NCBI GenBank assembly: GCA_017622795.1
Contig: JAGAQI010000101.1
Location: 1 to 40,800 of the forward strand
DNA: 40,800 bases
Origin: Lachnospiraceae bacterium
GTDB taxonomy: Bacteria > Bacillota > Clostridia > Lachnospirales > Lachnospiraceae
Direction of reading: 5' to 3'
Shown in pieces: positions 32,398 to 40,800 of this stretch. Position 1 is the first letter of the stretch; each line of letters opens with the position of its first letter. The translations under genes were made by a program, and so were the position numbers. The notes beneath the pieces were generated by a model that saw only the letters and a list, made by a program, of their open reading frames with translations, did no database searches and had not been told where the DNA came from.

Positions 32398-33372
32398 CTA
32401 ACCTACTATACCACTACGCTCAACACCTTCTATAAAATACCTCTGGAGCAGCAGGTAGATAAGAATAATCGGTAAGAGAACCAGAATGATACCCGCATGC
32501 AGGTACAGCTCCTGCAGGGTGACATTCAAAATCTTGTCTTCGTTTGCAATAACCGAAGCCAGGGTAGATATCTTCTTACTGATTACGATATCCGGGCTGA
32601 CCAGAAATAAATTCGAAAAGAATGAATCATTGAACTGCCATACCAGGGAAAATACGGTTACCGTAATTACCGCAGGTGATGCGTTCTTTAACATAATGTT
32701 AAAATAAGTATACCACATTCCGGCGCCATCTACAAATGCTGCTTCTTCAATTTCTTTCGGAAGTCCTCTAAAGAACTGGTTAAAGATGTAGATATATAAA
32801 CCGGACCGGACACCGCATCCTAACAAGGACATGATGTACATCGGCCATGGCGTACCCATCAGGTTAATTGGCCCTCCTTTAATTGCCGTAATAATGCTTA
32901 ACGGGTCAAAATTTCGGAAGGTTACGTATAACGGAAGCTTGATGGTGTAGGTTGGAATAACAATCATTACTACCACTAAACCGAATAACAGCTTCTTGAA
33001 CGGGAACTCAAATCTGGCAAATCCATAGCCTACCATGGAACAGACAAGAACCTGAATCAGGGTAAGTGTCAGTACATATAATACATTTTTTGTAATGGTT
33101 GGCCAGTAATCCATTCGAAGCATTACCAGTTTATATCTCTCCAGTGTAGGATACTGCGGAAAAATAAATACCATTGGATTGTAAGCATCCTTGTCACCGG
33201 AAATAGAATTTACTACCATACCAATTACCGGAGAGAGAATAACGTAACATACGCCGACAATAATTGCAATCTGCAATATGGTCAGGGCAAATTTCTTAAT
33301 ATCATTACCTAAAAGCATTCTCTGATACGGATCCTGAAATGCTTTTTTGATTCTGCCTTTTTTCATGCTCAT
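32398..33372 (-). CDS. Sugar ABC transporter permease, MalG-type, 324 aa
   Basis: An integral membrane protein with about six transmembrane helices (first about 30-50, ILQIAIIVGVCYVILSPVIG). The EAA loop EEAAFVDGAGMWYTYFNIML (about 218-237) touches the ATPase. It pairs with the permease at 33386 (13 bp upstream gene) and the solute-binding protein at 27655. Ribosome-binding site AAAGGAG. No ATPase gene is in the window, so it probably shares a MsmX-like ATPase coded elsewhere. Confidence 0.94.
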   Translation of the reverse strand: MSMKKGRIKKAFQDPYQRMLLGNDIKKFALTILQIAIIVGVCYVILSPVIGMVVNSISGDKDAYNPMVFIFPQYPTLERYKLVMLRMDYWPTITKNVLYVLTLTLIQVLVCSMVGYGFARFEFPFKKLLFGLVVVMIVIPTYTIKLPLYVTFRNFDPLSIITAIKGGPINLMGTPWPMYIMSLLGCGVRSGLYIYIFNQFFRGLPKEIEEAAFVDGAGMWYTYFNIMLKNASPAVITVTVFSLVWQFNDSFFSNLFLVSPDIVISKKISTLASVIANEDKILNVTLQELYLHAGIILVLLPIILIYLLLQRYFIEGVERSGIVG

Positions 33373-33385
33373 TCTTTCTCCTTTC

Positions 33386-34312
33386 TTAGTTATAGTAGAA
33401 GGTTCGTTTTTGTATGAAGCCTACCACAACAACCAGTATGATACAGGTCACAATGGTGCTGACTAAGCTGAATACGGAACCTAGACCGTAATTCCACATA
33501 TCGAAGGTTGTGGTATCGGCCAGCTTTAAGATTTCACTCTGTTCAAAGCTGTCCACGATGGTATATACCACGTTGGTAATGATATGAGGCATTACCATTG
33601 GGAAGGTAATCTTCCAGAAGGTTTCATAGCCGGTAGCGCCTTCAATCTTTGCTACCTCGTAAAGGGAGCTAGGAATAGACTGCAGTGCCGCAATAAACAG
33701 GACAATCTGCACACCGGACATGGAAATAATATCGTTGATTCTGCCTACCGCCGAAGTGATATAATCCAACAGCTTCGCCGGAAGACCCAGGTTCATGAAC
33801 ATACTGATTAAGTAGTCGATGTCAAATGCAATTGCCGAAGACGCACTGGCCTCCATTTCCTGCATCTGACCGGACACACCGCCCTGCATCATCATTTCAC
33901 CCATGGCAATGGCATCTACCACGGCACCGGAGGCTAAAATAACCGGCAGGAAGAAGATGGCACGGACAATGGCTCTGCCCGGGAATTTTTTGTTTAAGAT
34001 CATCGCCATGAACAAGCTGAAGAAGGTAATTAACGGAACATCCACCAGCATGTTCATAACGGAAGAGGTCAAGGTCTGCTTAAAGCTTCCGTGTTCCAGG
34101 AATGCATACCGGAAGTTTTCCCAGCCAATCGGAGTCAGGGTATAACCGCCGTTAATGGCATCCATGGACATTTCCGAGAAGGAAAACTGCACCGTCTGGA
34201 AAATGGATCTTATGTAAAATACAAGGAAACCTACTAACCAAGGCAGGATGAACAGATATCCTGCAAACATACGCTTACGCATCAGGGACAATCTTTTCTT
34301 TTTCTTTTTCAT
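33386..34312 (-). CDS. Sugar ABC transporter permease, MalF-type, 308 aa
   Basis: Integral membrane permease with about six helices (first about 13-35: MFAGYLFILPWLVGFLVFYI). The EAA loop is SLYEVAKIEGATGYETFWKI (about 216-235). A Met/Ser-rich insertion (about 135-165, MGEMMMQGGVSGQMQEMEAS) lies before the middle helices and is unusual for this family. Its ATG follows the stop codon of the DUF5696-type gene directly (TAAATG), and its ribosome-binding site lies inside that gene, so the two are translationally coupled. Confidence 0.94.
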   Translation of the reverse strand: MKKKKKRLSLMRKRMFAGYLFILPWLVGFLVFYIRSIFQTVQFSFSEMSMDAINGGYTLTPIGWENFRYAFLEHGSFKQTLTSSVMNMLVDVPLITFFSLFMAMILNKKFPGRAIVRAIFFLPVILASGAVVDAIAMGEMMMQGGVSGQMQEMEASASSAIAFDIDYLISMFMNLGLPAKLLDYITSAVGRINDIISMSGVQIVLFIAALQSIPSSLYEVAKIEGATGYETFWKITFPMVMPHIITNVVYTIVDSFEQSEILKLADTTTFDMWNYGLGSVFSLVSTIVTCIILVVVVGFIQKRTFYYN

Positions 34313-36667
34313 TTAGATTCCCTCCATTTCGTAAGACATTGCAGGAACGGTCTTGCCATCCATGCTTTCTGCTTCATCACTGTAGTTGATATAAATCGTT
34401 ACACCGTTGGAGTAAGAAATCTTTCTTACATCTCCTTCGATTTCATGTCCTACGATTTGTGCACCGCTTACATACTGCAGAGCCTCATTTACACGGTTAT
34501 AAATGTCAACCGCTTCGCCCTTCCATACATCGTAAGTAGTTGCGTAGAACTGATTCATACCGGTGTTCTTCATGCGACTGGACGCCTCTTTGGTAAATAC
34601 ATAATGCGGAGCGGAGCCGGTCTCAATCATCTGAAGCACGGAAAGTGTCATATTCTCGGAGTCGTCATAGTTTAACAGCTCTGTAGAGTAGTTTACACAT
34701 CCGTGAAGAATCATCTGATAAAGCGGAATGTTATCGTCCACAATCGGGTAAGTATTATCACTCATAGGAACGTTGGTCACATGATTGGTATAGCCAAAAG
34801 CGTACGCATTGGCATCATTTAATAAGAGCTTCTTTCCGGTAGTTTCTAATAAATCAAGCTGTGCCAGAACAATCTCCAGCGCTTCTTCTCTGTTAATTAC
34901 TTCCGTACGCTTCTTATCGGATGTTAAATAACATCCCAAATCACGTAAGGATACTCCGGAAATATCATAATTATCAATCTTCTTTGCAAACTTTTCCACA
35001 TATCTCGGCAGGAACTTTGGAGACATTAAGTCGTACTGAGGTTCCATATAACCAAGACCGGAGGTGTTTCGAAGAGTGGTCGGATTTACCAGACCGAAGC
35101 TTGCCACATAACCTGCACCGTAGTAGCGGGAGCCTTCTGCACTCCAGTTATATCCGGTGTCTGCAAAGGTAACTCTCTGGAATTCCACATCGGCATACAT
35201 GGTGCCACCGATACTCTGAAGTGTGTCATCCAAAGCTTCCAGTTCTGACTTAGAGCCCATCTCCCTTACCAGACGGATGTCATGCGGAGCATCGTGGTAA
35301 TAGCCTTCGTTGAACCAGCCCTGTAAGGTTAAAATCTGATTATTGATACCGTTTGCCGCAAATTCCTGTGCCATCTCCTCAATTTCTTCATAGGTGGTCA
35401 TGGCAAAGGTATCCAGACGCTGAACGCCTAAGAAGTGGGAATTTTCCTTTACACCGCCGATAACATCGTAGTAAAAAGGAATATCGCCGCTTTCTGTCAT
35501 CGGAACTAAAGTTCCGTCAGCAATCAGCTTTTCTCTGTAATAGTTGGCAATTCCCGCATAACCGGTATAGTCTTCATTTAAGAAGGTATAACGCACGGAG
35601 GCGTTCATGTCGTATAATTTATCCTCTAATACGAAAACGTCCTGAGAGGAATTACCAAAGTTACGGAGATTATCTACGTTACGGAACACAAAGGTTGCGT
35701 AAGCATAGTTATAATCGTTGTACTTTCCGGAGATTTCTGCGGAAATCATGGATGTGGTTACACCACCTTCAATTTCTGCTAAAAGGCTTCTGTTTTCCCG
35801 GCAGATACCAAAAATCGGAAGTCTTACTCCGTCTAAGTTTTCTGTTGTGGTATAGTTTGCTGTCATCGGATCCATTTCGTACACATACTGGGAATAGGTA
35901 TTGGATGTCAGCTTCCCGTTATTAAAGTTGATAATGGAGCCGGAGCCGTTCGGAACAACCAAGTAGCCGTTTTCCGCTTTGTTACCGGCACCCATGTAAC
36001 GGAGCAGCTGGATACGGTAAAGACTGCCGCCGTTTTCTTTAATTCCCTTGGAAGGAATGGAGACTACCACGCTGTCGTTGTCTAAACGATATTCCAACGG
36101 AATTTCGAAGTAAATCGGAATTGCCTCACCCTTTGCGGTGGTGGAACCTACGGTATACAGAAAACGGATACCGTTTTCAATGGATTCTACCGCTAACTGG
36201 TTTTTCTCAACACACTGTGTGAAAGTATCCAATGTACCGGATTTCACATCTGCATTGTAGTAATACACCATCATCTGGGATTTCAGGTAATTCTTGTTTG
36301 CTTTATTTGCTTTTTCATCCTCATCGGCATTCAACGGATTGGTTGTTGTGATGCTGCCGTCTCTCTTGTCATAAACAGCCACATAGCCGTTAGAGGTATT
36401 GGCATAAAGCTTTAACTTGTCATTCTCTGCCACCAGATCGAAACCGTCCAGTTTTTTATCGGAATCGGCCAGTGCCTTATAAGCAGTTCCGGTTTCATAC
36501 TCATAATCGGTTAAGAAATCTTCGTAACGGTCATAGCCTACAAAGTAGGTGAAGTAGTAAATCAGATATACCGCAAGTGCAGCTGCCGCTACGCTAAGCA
36601 AAGTAATAACAATCTTTTTTGTCAGGCTCATAGGGAGCTTTACTTTTTCTTTTTTTGCTTTTTTCAT
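34313..36667 (-). CDS. DUF5696-like membrane-anchored protein, possibly glycosidase-like, 784 aa
   Basis: One N-terminal transmembrane helix (about 18-40, KIVITLLSVAAAALAVYLIY) after a Lys-rich start holds a large outer domain. Residues about 60-380 are beta-rich. Residues about 400-700 look like a TIM-barrel: LQGWFNEGYYHDAPHDIRLV, MYADVEFQRVTF, ISGVSLRDLGCYL and LLLNDANAYAFGY, each strand ending in acidic residues, as in glycoside hydrolases of the GH36/GH101 kind. I recognise it as DUF5696-type but cannot place a reaction. It sits between YIP1 and a permease gene and is translationally coupled to the latter. It may process the transported glycan or form part of a surface complex. Confidence 0.8.
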   Translation of the reverse strand: MKKAKKEKVKLPMSLTKKIVITLLSVAAAALAVYLIYYFTYFVGYDRYEDFLTDYEYETGTAYKALADSDKKLDGFDLVAENDKLKLYANTSNGYVAVYDKRDGSITTTNPLNADEDEKANKANKNYLKSQMMVYYYNADVKSGTLDTFTQCVEKNQLAVESIENGIRFLYTVGSTTAKGEAIPIYFEIPLEYRLDNDSVVVSIPSKGIKENGGSLYRIQLLRYMGAGNKAENGYLVVPNGSGSIINFNNGKLTSNTYSQYVYEMDPMTANYTTTENLDGVRLPIFGICRENRSLLAEIEGGVTTSMISAEISGKYNDYNYAYATFVFRNVDNLRNFGNSSQDVFVLEDKLYDMNASVRYTFLNEDYTGYAGIANYYREKLIADGTLVPMTESGDIPFYYDVIGGVKENSHFLGVQRLDTFAMTTYEEIEEMAQEFAANGINNQILTLQGWFNEGYYHDAPHDIRLVREMGSKSELEALDDTLQSIGGTMYADVEFQRVTFADTGYNWSAEGSRYYGAGYVASFGLVNPTTLRNTSGLGYMEPQYDLMSPKFLPRYVEKFAKKIDNYDISGVSLRDLGCYLTSDKKRTEVINREEALEIVLAQLDLLETTGKKLLLNDANAYAFGYTNHVTNVPMSDNTYPIVDDNIPLYQMILHGCVNYSTELLNYDDSENMTLSVLQMIETGSAPHYVFTKEASSRMKNTGMNQFYATTYDVWKGEAVDIYNRVNEALQYVSGAQIVGHEIEGDVRKISYSNGVTIYINYSDEAESMDGKTVPAMSYEMEGI

Positions 36668-36680
36668 TGCACGCTACCCC

Positions 36681-37313
36681 CTATACCCTGAATATCAGCT
36701 CTGTGTAAATGCTGTGGAAGAAGTTATAAACCATACCCAGCAGGTTGCTGAGTAACAACAGCAGGAACACAATAATCAGAGCTGCTACGAATGTAAGTAA
36801 TAATGTTAACAGGGTTTTACCCAGAGTGTAGTTATGTACCTGCATAATGCCTACCAGCATCATGATAACACCGTATGCTATACCTACACCGATTAAAATA
36901 CCGTAAAACGCCTGCTCGTCGTCTGCAATCACCTGGCTGATGATGGTGGAAAGCACCATAACCAGGGTCATTGGTACCGTACCGTAACCGACAGCAATGG
37001 CAATATCCTTTAAACGGCCTTCCCCGTTCATTAAACAGGTAATAGACCAGTTGCTGACACAAAGCAGCAGATAGAAGGATAAGACGCCCAAAAGCTCAAA
37101 CAACAAATCAACGCCTCTTGGGTCCAAATCATTTACAACAAAGCTTGCCATCAGACGGTTTGCCGTAAAGCTGAAGGAGAAAAGAATTACCATCAGGATA
37201 GCGAGAGGTACACTGCCATAGTCGCGATGACGAATCCAATAATATCCGTCCATCGGGTGGGTAATGGTGTAAAACATATAAGACCATTTTTCTTTGGAGA
37301 AATATTTACCCAT
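36681..37313 (-). CDS. YIP1-family integral membrane protein, 210 aa
   Basis: A Yip1-type membrane protein with about five hydrophobic helices (VPLAILMVILFSFSFTANRL, LLFELLGVLSFYLLLCVSNW, VPMTLVMVLSTIISQVI, then two more). The N-terminal TITHPMDGYYWIRHRDYGSV is typical of bacterial YIP1 proteins. Their role in bacteria is unknown. The start codon overlaps the stop of the NHL gene (TAATG), and the DUF5696-type gene follows 13 bp later, so the three are coupled. It may be the membrane hub of the cassette. Confidence 0.85.
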   Translation of the reverse strand: MGKYFSKEKWSYMFYTITHPMDGYYWIRHRDYGSVPLAILMVILFSFSFTANRLMASFVVNDLDPRGVDLLFELLGVLSFYLLLCVSNWSITCLMNGEGRLKDIAIAVGYGTVPMTLVMVLSTIISQVIADDEQAFYGILIGVGIAYGVIMMLVGIMQVHNYTLGKTLLTLLLTFVAALIIVFLLLLLSNLLGMVYNFFHSIYTELIFRV

Positions 37314-38794
37314 TAGTCATCCTCTCCTTTCTTTTTCTTCTTATAAGCTTTAAAGCCAAACCAAGCCACTGCCAGAACCATGATACCGGTTAAAATCCAG
37401 CTTAAGTTTTCGGTCAGCACCTGATTACGGAAACGCTTGAAGGCAATGGAATAATAATCTCTTGCCATACCGATTTCTAAGTAATGCATGGCCTTTTCGT
37501 AATCGCCGGCAGTGAGATATGCCTTACCGATACCGGTGTTTGCAAGCTCATTATTTTCATCTAACTCCAGTACTCTTTCCCAAATAGCTACTGCCTCTGC
37601 TTCATCACCATCGTAACGGAGAGAAACTGCCTCGTTAATGAGTCGTCCGTATTCCGTTTCCTCAAAGCAGATGATGTTTGCCTTGGTAGCATCCAGTACT
37701 GCAATTTTTCCGCCGATATCTTCTACTGCCGCAGCCAGGGTAAAGGTACCTTCCTGGGTTCCAAGGCCGCCGAAGATATAAAGCAGATTTCCTTCGTGGT
37801 CATAAGTGAAAATACGGCCACGCTTTCTGTCAAGACAGGAATAAATACCGTTGTCTCTGTAAACAACGTCGGTAAACTGGGAAGCACCGGAGTAATCGCT
37901 GGTGCCGTCAATCAGCAGGTCGCCGCCTACATTGGCATTAGCGCCCTTTTTGATTACGTCCTCACCTCTAGGGTTCAGTCTTCTTACGCCCTGAACACCG
38001 GTGGCGTCAATATTGGAGGCATATACAAAGCCCTCCGGATCGATATCGATACCGGTAAACTCGGTTGGAATGAACAGCTGCTGGTTGGCACGCTCTTCCT
38101 TGGTGGCAAGACGTTTCCAGAACTTATCCCAGGCAGAAATTTCTACGTTAATGGTTCCGAAGAAGTTTGTAAACTGACCGTTGCTTTCAAATACCATGAT
38201 ACCTTCGAACATGTTCTGTGCGATAACGTATACACGGTCTGCATAGTCTACGGTAACCTTCATCGGGCTGAATACGAAGCCATCGTCCAAGCTTTCGGAC
38301 TGCGGATTTTCAATAATCTGCATTACGTTTTCGTTTTCATCTAATACAACAACTCGCTTGTTTTTCATGTCTGCCACGTATAACCAGCCACGCTCGGAAA
38401 CGCAGACACCGTACGGAGAATTAAACTTATCTTCCTCGCCGTTGTTGTTAAAGGTAGTAATTACTTTTTTAACATTTTTCATTGCGTTATCCAGGATAAC
38501 AATACGGTTGTTACCGGTATCTGCAATGTAAATATCTCCGTTTTCTGCCAGACACATATCCTGCGGTGTTTTAAATGCACCAAGAGCTTCCCCGTTGTAG
38601 GTGAAGTCCAGACCGGATACGGTGCGGGACGGAATGTACGGAGCCGGAGTATAATGGATATACTCTCTGTAGTCATAATTGTAAGAATCGTATGGCAGTT
38701 CGTCTGCCATAGCGGTTATACCCTCTGTTGTCAAAAGAACAATCAGTGTCAGACAAAGAGAGATAACTGCTTTGAATTTCGTAAGTTTTCTCAT
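37313..38794 (-). CDS. Extracellular NHL-propeller / TPR protein with C-terminal membrane anchor, 493 aa
   Basis: A signal peptide (cut near AMA-DE, residue 30) leads to NHL/beta-propeller repeats (about 60-390: FKTPQDMCLAENGDIYIADT, FNSPYGVCVSERGWLYVADM). A TPR pair follows (about 395-460: AVAIWERVLELDENNELANT, KAYLTAGDYEKAMHYLEIG), then one transmembrane helix (about 465-485) and a KKKKKGEDD tail inside. So the propeller faces out and may bind glycan or protein. AGGAGGG precedes the start. It is coupled to YIP1 downstream and lies 16 bp after a permease gene. The function is unknown; a scaffold or sensor is likely. Confidence 0.87.
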   Translation of the reverse strand: MRKLTKFKAVISLCLTLIVLLTTEGITAMADELPYDSYNYDYREYIHYTPAPYIPSRTVSGLDFTYNGEALGAFKTPQDMCLAENGDIYIADTGNNRIVILDNAMKNVKKVITTFNNNGEEDKFNSPYGVCVSERGWLYVADMKNKRVVVLDENENVMQIIENPQSESLDDGFVFSPMKVTVDYADRVYVIAQNMFEGIMVFESNGQFTNFFGTINVEISAWDKFWKRLATKEERANQQLFIPTEFTGIDIDPEGFVYASNIDATGVQGVRRLNPRGEDVIKKGANANVGGDLLIDGTSDYSGASQFTDVVYRDNGIYSCLDRKRGRIFTYDHEGNLLYIFGGLGTQEGTFTLAAAVEDIGGKIAVLDATKANIICFEETEYGRLINEAVSLRYDGDEAEAVAIWERVLELDENNELANTGIGKAYLTAGDYEKAMHYLEIGMARDYYSIAFKRFRNQVLTENLSWILTGIMVLAVAWFGFKAYKKKKKGEDD

Positions 38795-38809
38795 GTATTT
38801 GCCCTCCTG

Positions 38810-39697
38810 TTATTCTTTCATACCGGATGATGTCATGGTTTCTAAGACGTTACTCTGACAGATCAGGAAGAAGGTAATCGGCACTGCCGCAATAATAAAG
38901 GTTACGGCTGCACCGGCACCGGCTCTTGCTGCGCCGCCGGCGGAAATCTGATACAACGCATACTGTAACGGCTTTAACTGCTCATCACGAAGGAAGGTAC
39001 CACCGGTGTTACCCCACATCTGCTGGAACTGGAAGATAGCCAGTGTTAACCACGCCGGTTTAACGTTTGGCATTACAATGCTCCAGAAGATTCTGAATTC
39101 GCCGGCACCATCCAGTCTTGCGGATTCCATTAAGGAGTCCGGAAGCTGTTCCATGAACTGCTTCATGAGGTAGAGACCCATACCGAAAGCACAGGCCGGA
39201 AGGATAAGTGCCCAGTAGCTGTTGTTAATTCCCATCCAGGAAATAATCATGTACTGCGGTGTCTGGGTTACGGTCCAGGAGAACATCATGGACAGCTCTA
39301 CCAAAAGGAACAAAATCTTCTTTCCCGGGAAGTTATGCTTTGCCAGCGGATATGCCGCCAGGGAAGCAATAATTACGTGGCCTACCATACCACCGCCGGT
39401 AATAATAATAGTATTTAACATGTATCTGGAGAACGGTACCCAGGTATCATTCATGAGAATGAATAAGTCTGAGAAGTTTTCCAGGGTAGGGTTGCGGACA
39501 AAAATCTTTGGTGGGAACTGGAATAATTCATCCAGTGGCTTTAACGCATTGTTAATAACCATAACAAGCGGAAGCGCCATTGCCACACCGCAAATACCCA
39601 TGAGTACAAACAACAGGGTATTCCCCGCCATAGAGCGGTTTAATTTCTTTTCTCTCTTATAGGAGTGTTTGCGTCTTCTTTTTACTTTTTCAGCCAT
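38810..39697 (-). CDS. Sugar ABC transporter permease, MalG-type, 295 aa
   Basis: Membrane permease with about six helices (first about 25-48, GNTLLFVLMGICGVAMALPL) after a basic N-terminus. The EAA loop is LMESARLDGAGEFRIFWSIV (about 190-209). Its start overlaps the stop codon of the partner permease (TAATG). Together with 39697-40641 and the solute-binding protein at the window's right edge it forms the first of two importers here. Confidence 0.94.
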   Translation of the reverse strand: MAEKVKRRRKHSYKREKKLNRSMAGNTLLFVLMGICGVAMALPLVMVINNALKPLDELFQFPPKIFVRNPTLENFSDLFILMNDTWVPFSRYMLNTIIITGGGMVGHVIIASLAAYPLAKHNFPGKKILFLLVELSMMFSWTVTQTPQYMIISWMGINNSYWALILPACAFGMGLYLMKQFMEQLPDSLMESARLDGAGEFRIFWSIVMPNVKPAWLTLAIFQFQQMWGNTGGTFLRDEQLKPLQYALYQISAGGAARAGAGAAVTFIIAAVPITFFLICQSNVLETMTSSGMKE

Positions 39698-40641
39698 TAT
39701 TCGCCAACCCTCCTTAACAGTTTCTGAATTAACTGGTTACTGCCCACCATGAGCAGGAACAAGATAGTTGCGATTGCGGATGCATAGCCCATTTCGAGAC
39801 GAACGGTACCATAGTCCAGCAAGTGGGTAACTACGGTTGCACCGGCATAGTTTACGGATGGGTTACCTGCTAAGTTCAGGGATACATCGGCAATTGCGAA
39901 AGATGATGTAATCTGCATGACGGCACCGAATCTTAACTGCGGCTTCATTGCAGGCAGAGTTACGTACCATAATTCCTGCCAACGGTTTTTAACGCCGTCC
40001 AGGGCAGCTGCTTCGTACATGCTCTTGTCTACGGTCTGAAGACCTGCGATGAAGGACAGGAAGCCGGTACCCAGGGACAGCCACAGCTGAACCACAATCA
40101 AGAACGGAAGGACATATTTTTCTGTCTGCATCCACTGCACTGCTTCATCCAAAATTCCAAGCTTTAACAGGATACCGTTTAAATAACCGTAACGGTCACC
40201 GGTAAGAATCAGGTTCCATACCATATATGCGTTACCACAAATGGACGGCGCATAGAAGATAAGTGTAAGGAATGCTCTGAGCTTACCCTTGAACTCATTG
40301 ATAATCCAAGCGAAGAGGAGACACAGCATATAGCTGACCGGACCTGTGATAACCGCTAAGATTAAGGTGTTCTTTAAGGACTTCATGAAAATGTCGTCCT
40401 CAAGGAACAGTTTGATATAGTTTTTCCAACCTACAAAAGTAGGCATTTCCAACATGTTGTAGTATGTAAAACTGAATCCGACCGCCATTACTACCGGAAG
40501 CACCGTAAAGAAGAAGAACAGAATGAAATACGGAGCTATCATAAAGTAAGACGCTTTGGATCTTTTAATCTGATACCACAGCTTACCCTGCTTCTTGGCA
40601 ACTTCCAAAGCATGCTCGGATCTGTCGTTTGTATCTGCCAT
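39697..40641 (-). CDS. Sugar ABC transporter permease, MalF-type, 314 aa
   Basis: Membrane permease with about six helices (first about 34-57, FMIAPYFILFFFFTVLPVVM). The EAA loop is MYEAAALDGVKNRWQELWYV (about 213-232). AAAGGAG is nine bases before the start. It follows the solute-binding protein gene by 16 bp and is coupled to the next permease. Confidence 0.94.
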   Translation of the reverse strand: MADTNDRSEHALEVAKKQGKLWYQIKRSKASYFMIAPYFILFFFFTVLPVVMAVGFSFTYYNMLEMPTFVGWKNYIKLFLEDDIFMKSLKNTLILAVITGPVSYMLCLLFAWIINEFKGKLRAFLTLIFYAPSICGNAYMVWNLILTGDRYGYLNGILLKLGILDEAVQWMQTEKYVLPFLIVVQLWLSLGTGFLSFIAGLQTVDKSMYEAAALDGVKNRWQELWYVTLPAMKPQLRFGAVMQITSSFAIADVSLNLAGNPSVNYAGATVVTHLLDYGTVRLEMGYASAIATILFLLMVGSNQLIQKLLRRVGE

Positions 40642-40657
40642 TTTCTTTAGCTCCTTT

Positions 40658-40800
40658 CTACTTGTCTAATTCTAATTCTTCTCTCTTGTAGTTGATTTCG
40701 GCATTGATGTAAATTACCTGGTCCATCAGCTCTTCTCGAGGGAAGGAGGTATCCGGTGTTGTAACTACCGAATAGAATGCGTTGTTTACGTTTCTCCAGG
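40658..40800 (-). CDS. Solute-binding protein, C-terminal end only (cut by window)
   Basis: The last 46 codons end at TAG 40658-40660. The visible residues include NAFYSVVTTPDTSFPREELM and INAEINYKREELELDK. This kind of end is found in large extracellular solute-binding proteins of sugar ABC systems. It would serve the permeases at 38810-40641. The N-terminus and any promoter lie outside the window. Confidence 0.7.
   Translation of the reverse strand, partial: WRNVNNAFYSVVTTPDTSFPREELMDQVIYINAEINYKREELELDK

Overview
The window looks like the chromosome of a gut or rumen Lachnospiraceae-type Clostridium (Bacillota). Reasons: strong AGGAGG ribosome-binding sites, Firmicute lipoprotein signals followed by Thr/Pro-rich linkers, ABC sugar transporters without their own ATPase, AraC and DeoR regulators, and the mannan enzyme set (GH26, GH130, CE2, CE17-like) known from Roseburia-type bacteria. 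The genus cannot be fixed from the sequence.

Layout. 1-5540 is ordinary accessory DNA: a truncated serine hydrolase, a compact type I toxin-antitoxin locus (about 787-1111), a minus-strand operon of two GNAT acetyltransferases, an aldo/keto reductase and a Nudix-methyltransferase fusion, and a plus-strand DeoR regulator with a small HTH protein. 5605-10662 is a minus-strand operon for acetylated mannan: a CE17-like esterase lipoprotein, a GH26 mannanase lipoprotein, a second CE17-like lipoprotein that has lost its catalytic Asp/His block, and an alpha/beta esterase. 10667-17514 holds side-chain-removing enzymes (GH27 alpha-galactosidase, GH95 alpha-fucosidase, GH31 alpha-xylosidase/glucosidase) around an AraC regulator; a second AraC gene is divergent from GH31. 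Pyruvate kinase and a DUF4143-type ATPase (18847-21550) interrupt the theme, and a 220-bp palindrome lies between AraC and pyk. 21745-40800 is a long minus-strand locus. In transcription order it holds: a solute-binding protein (cut by the window edge), two permeases, an NHL/TPR protein, a YIP1 protein, a DUF5696-type protein, two more permeases, a seven-module binding lipoprotein, a second solute-binding protein, structured RNA, GH130, a terminator-like hairpin, an intracellular GH5, CE17-like and CE2 esterases, and a secreted GH5.

How it fits together (inference). Surface lipoproteins (GH26, GH5, CE17-like, the multi-module binder) would bind, deacetylate and cut plant hemicellulose. Two ABC importers would take up oligosaccharides, probably powered by an ATPase encoded elsewhere. 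Cytosolic GH130, GH5, GH27, GH95, GH31 and CE2/CE17 enzymes would finish the breakdown. The enzyme set points to two primary-wall polymers, acetylated galacto(gluco)mannan and fucosylated, acetylated xyloglucan.

The least understood parts are the NHL/TPR-YIP1-DUF5696 membrane cassette between the two permease pairs, the non-catalytic seven-module lipoprotein, the two tandem three-way-junction RNA elements before GH130, and the toxin mRNA with mutually exclusive CCCTCC/GGAGGG pairings at its ribosome-binding site.
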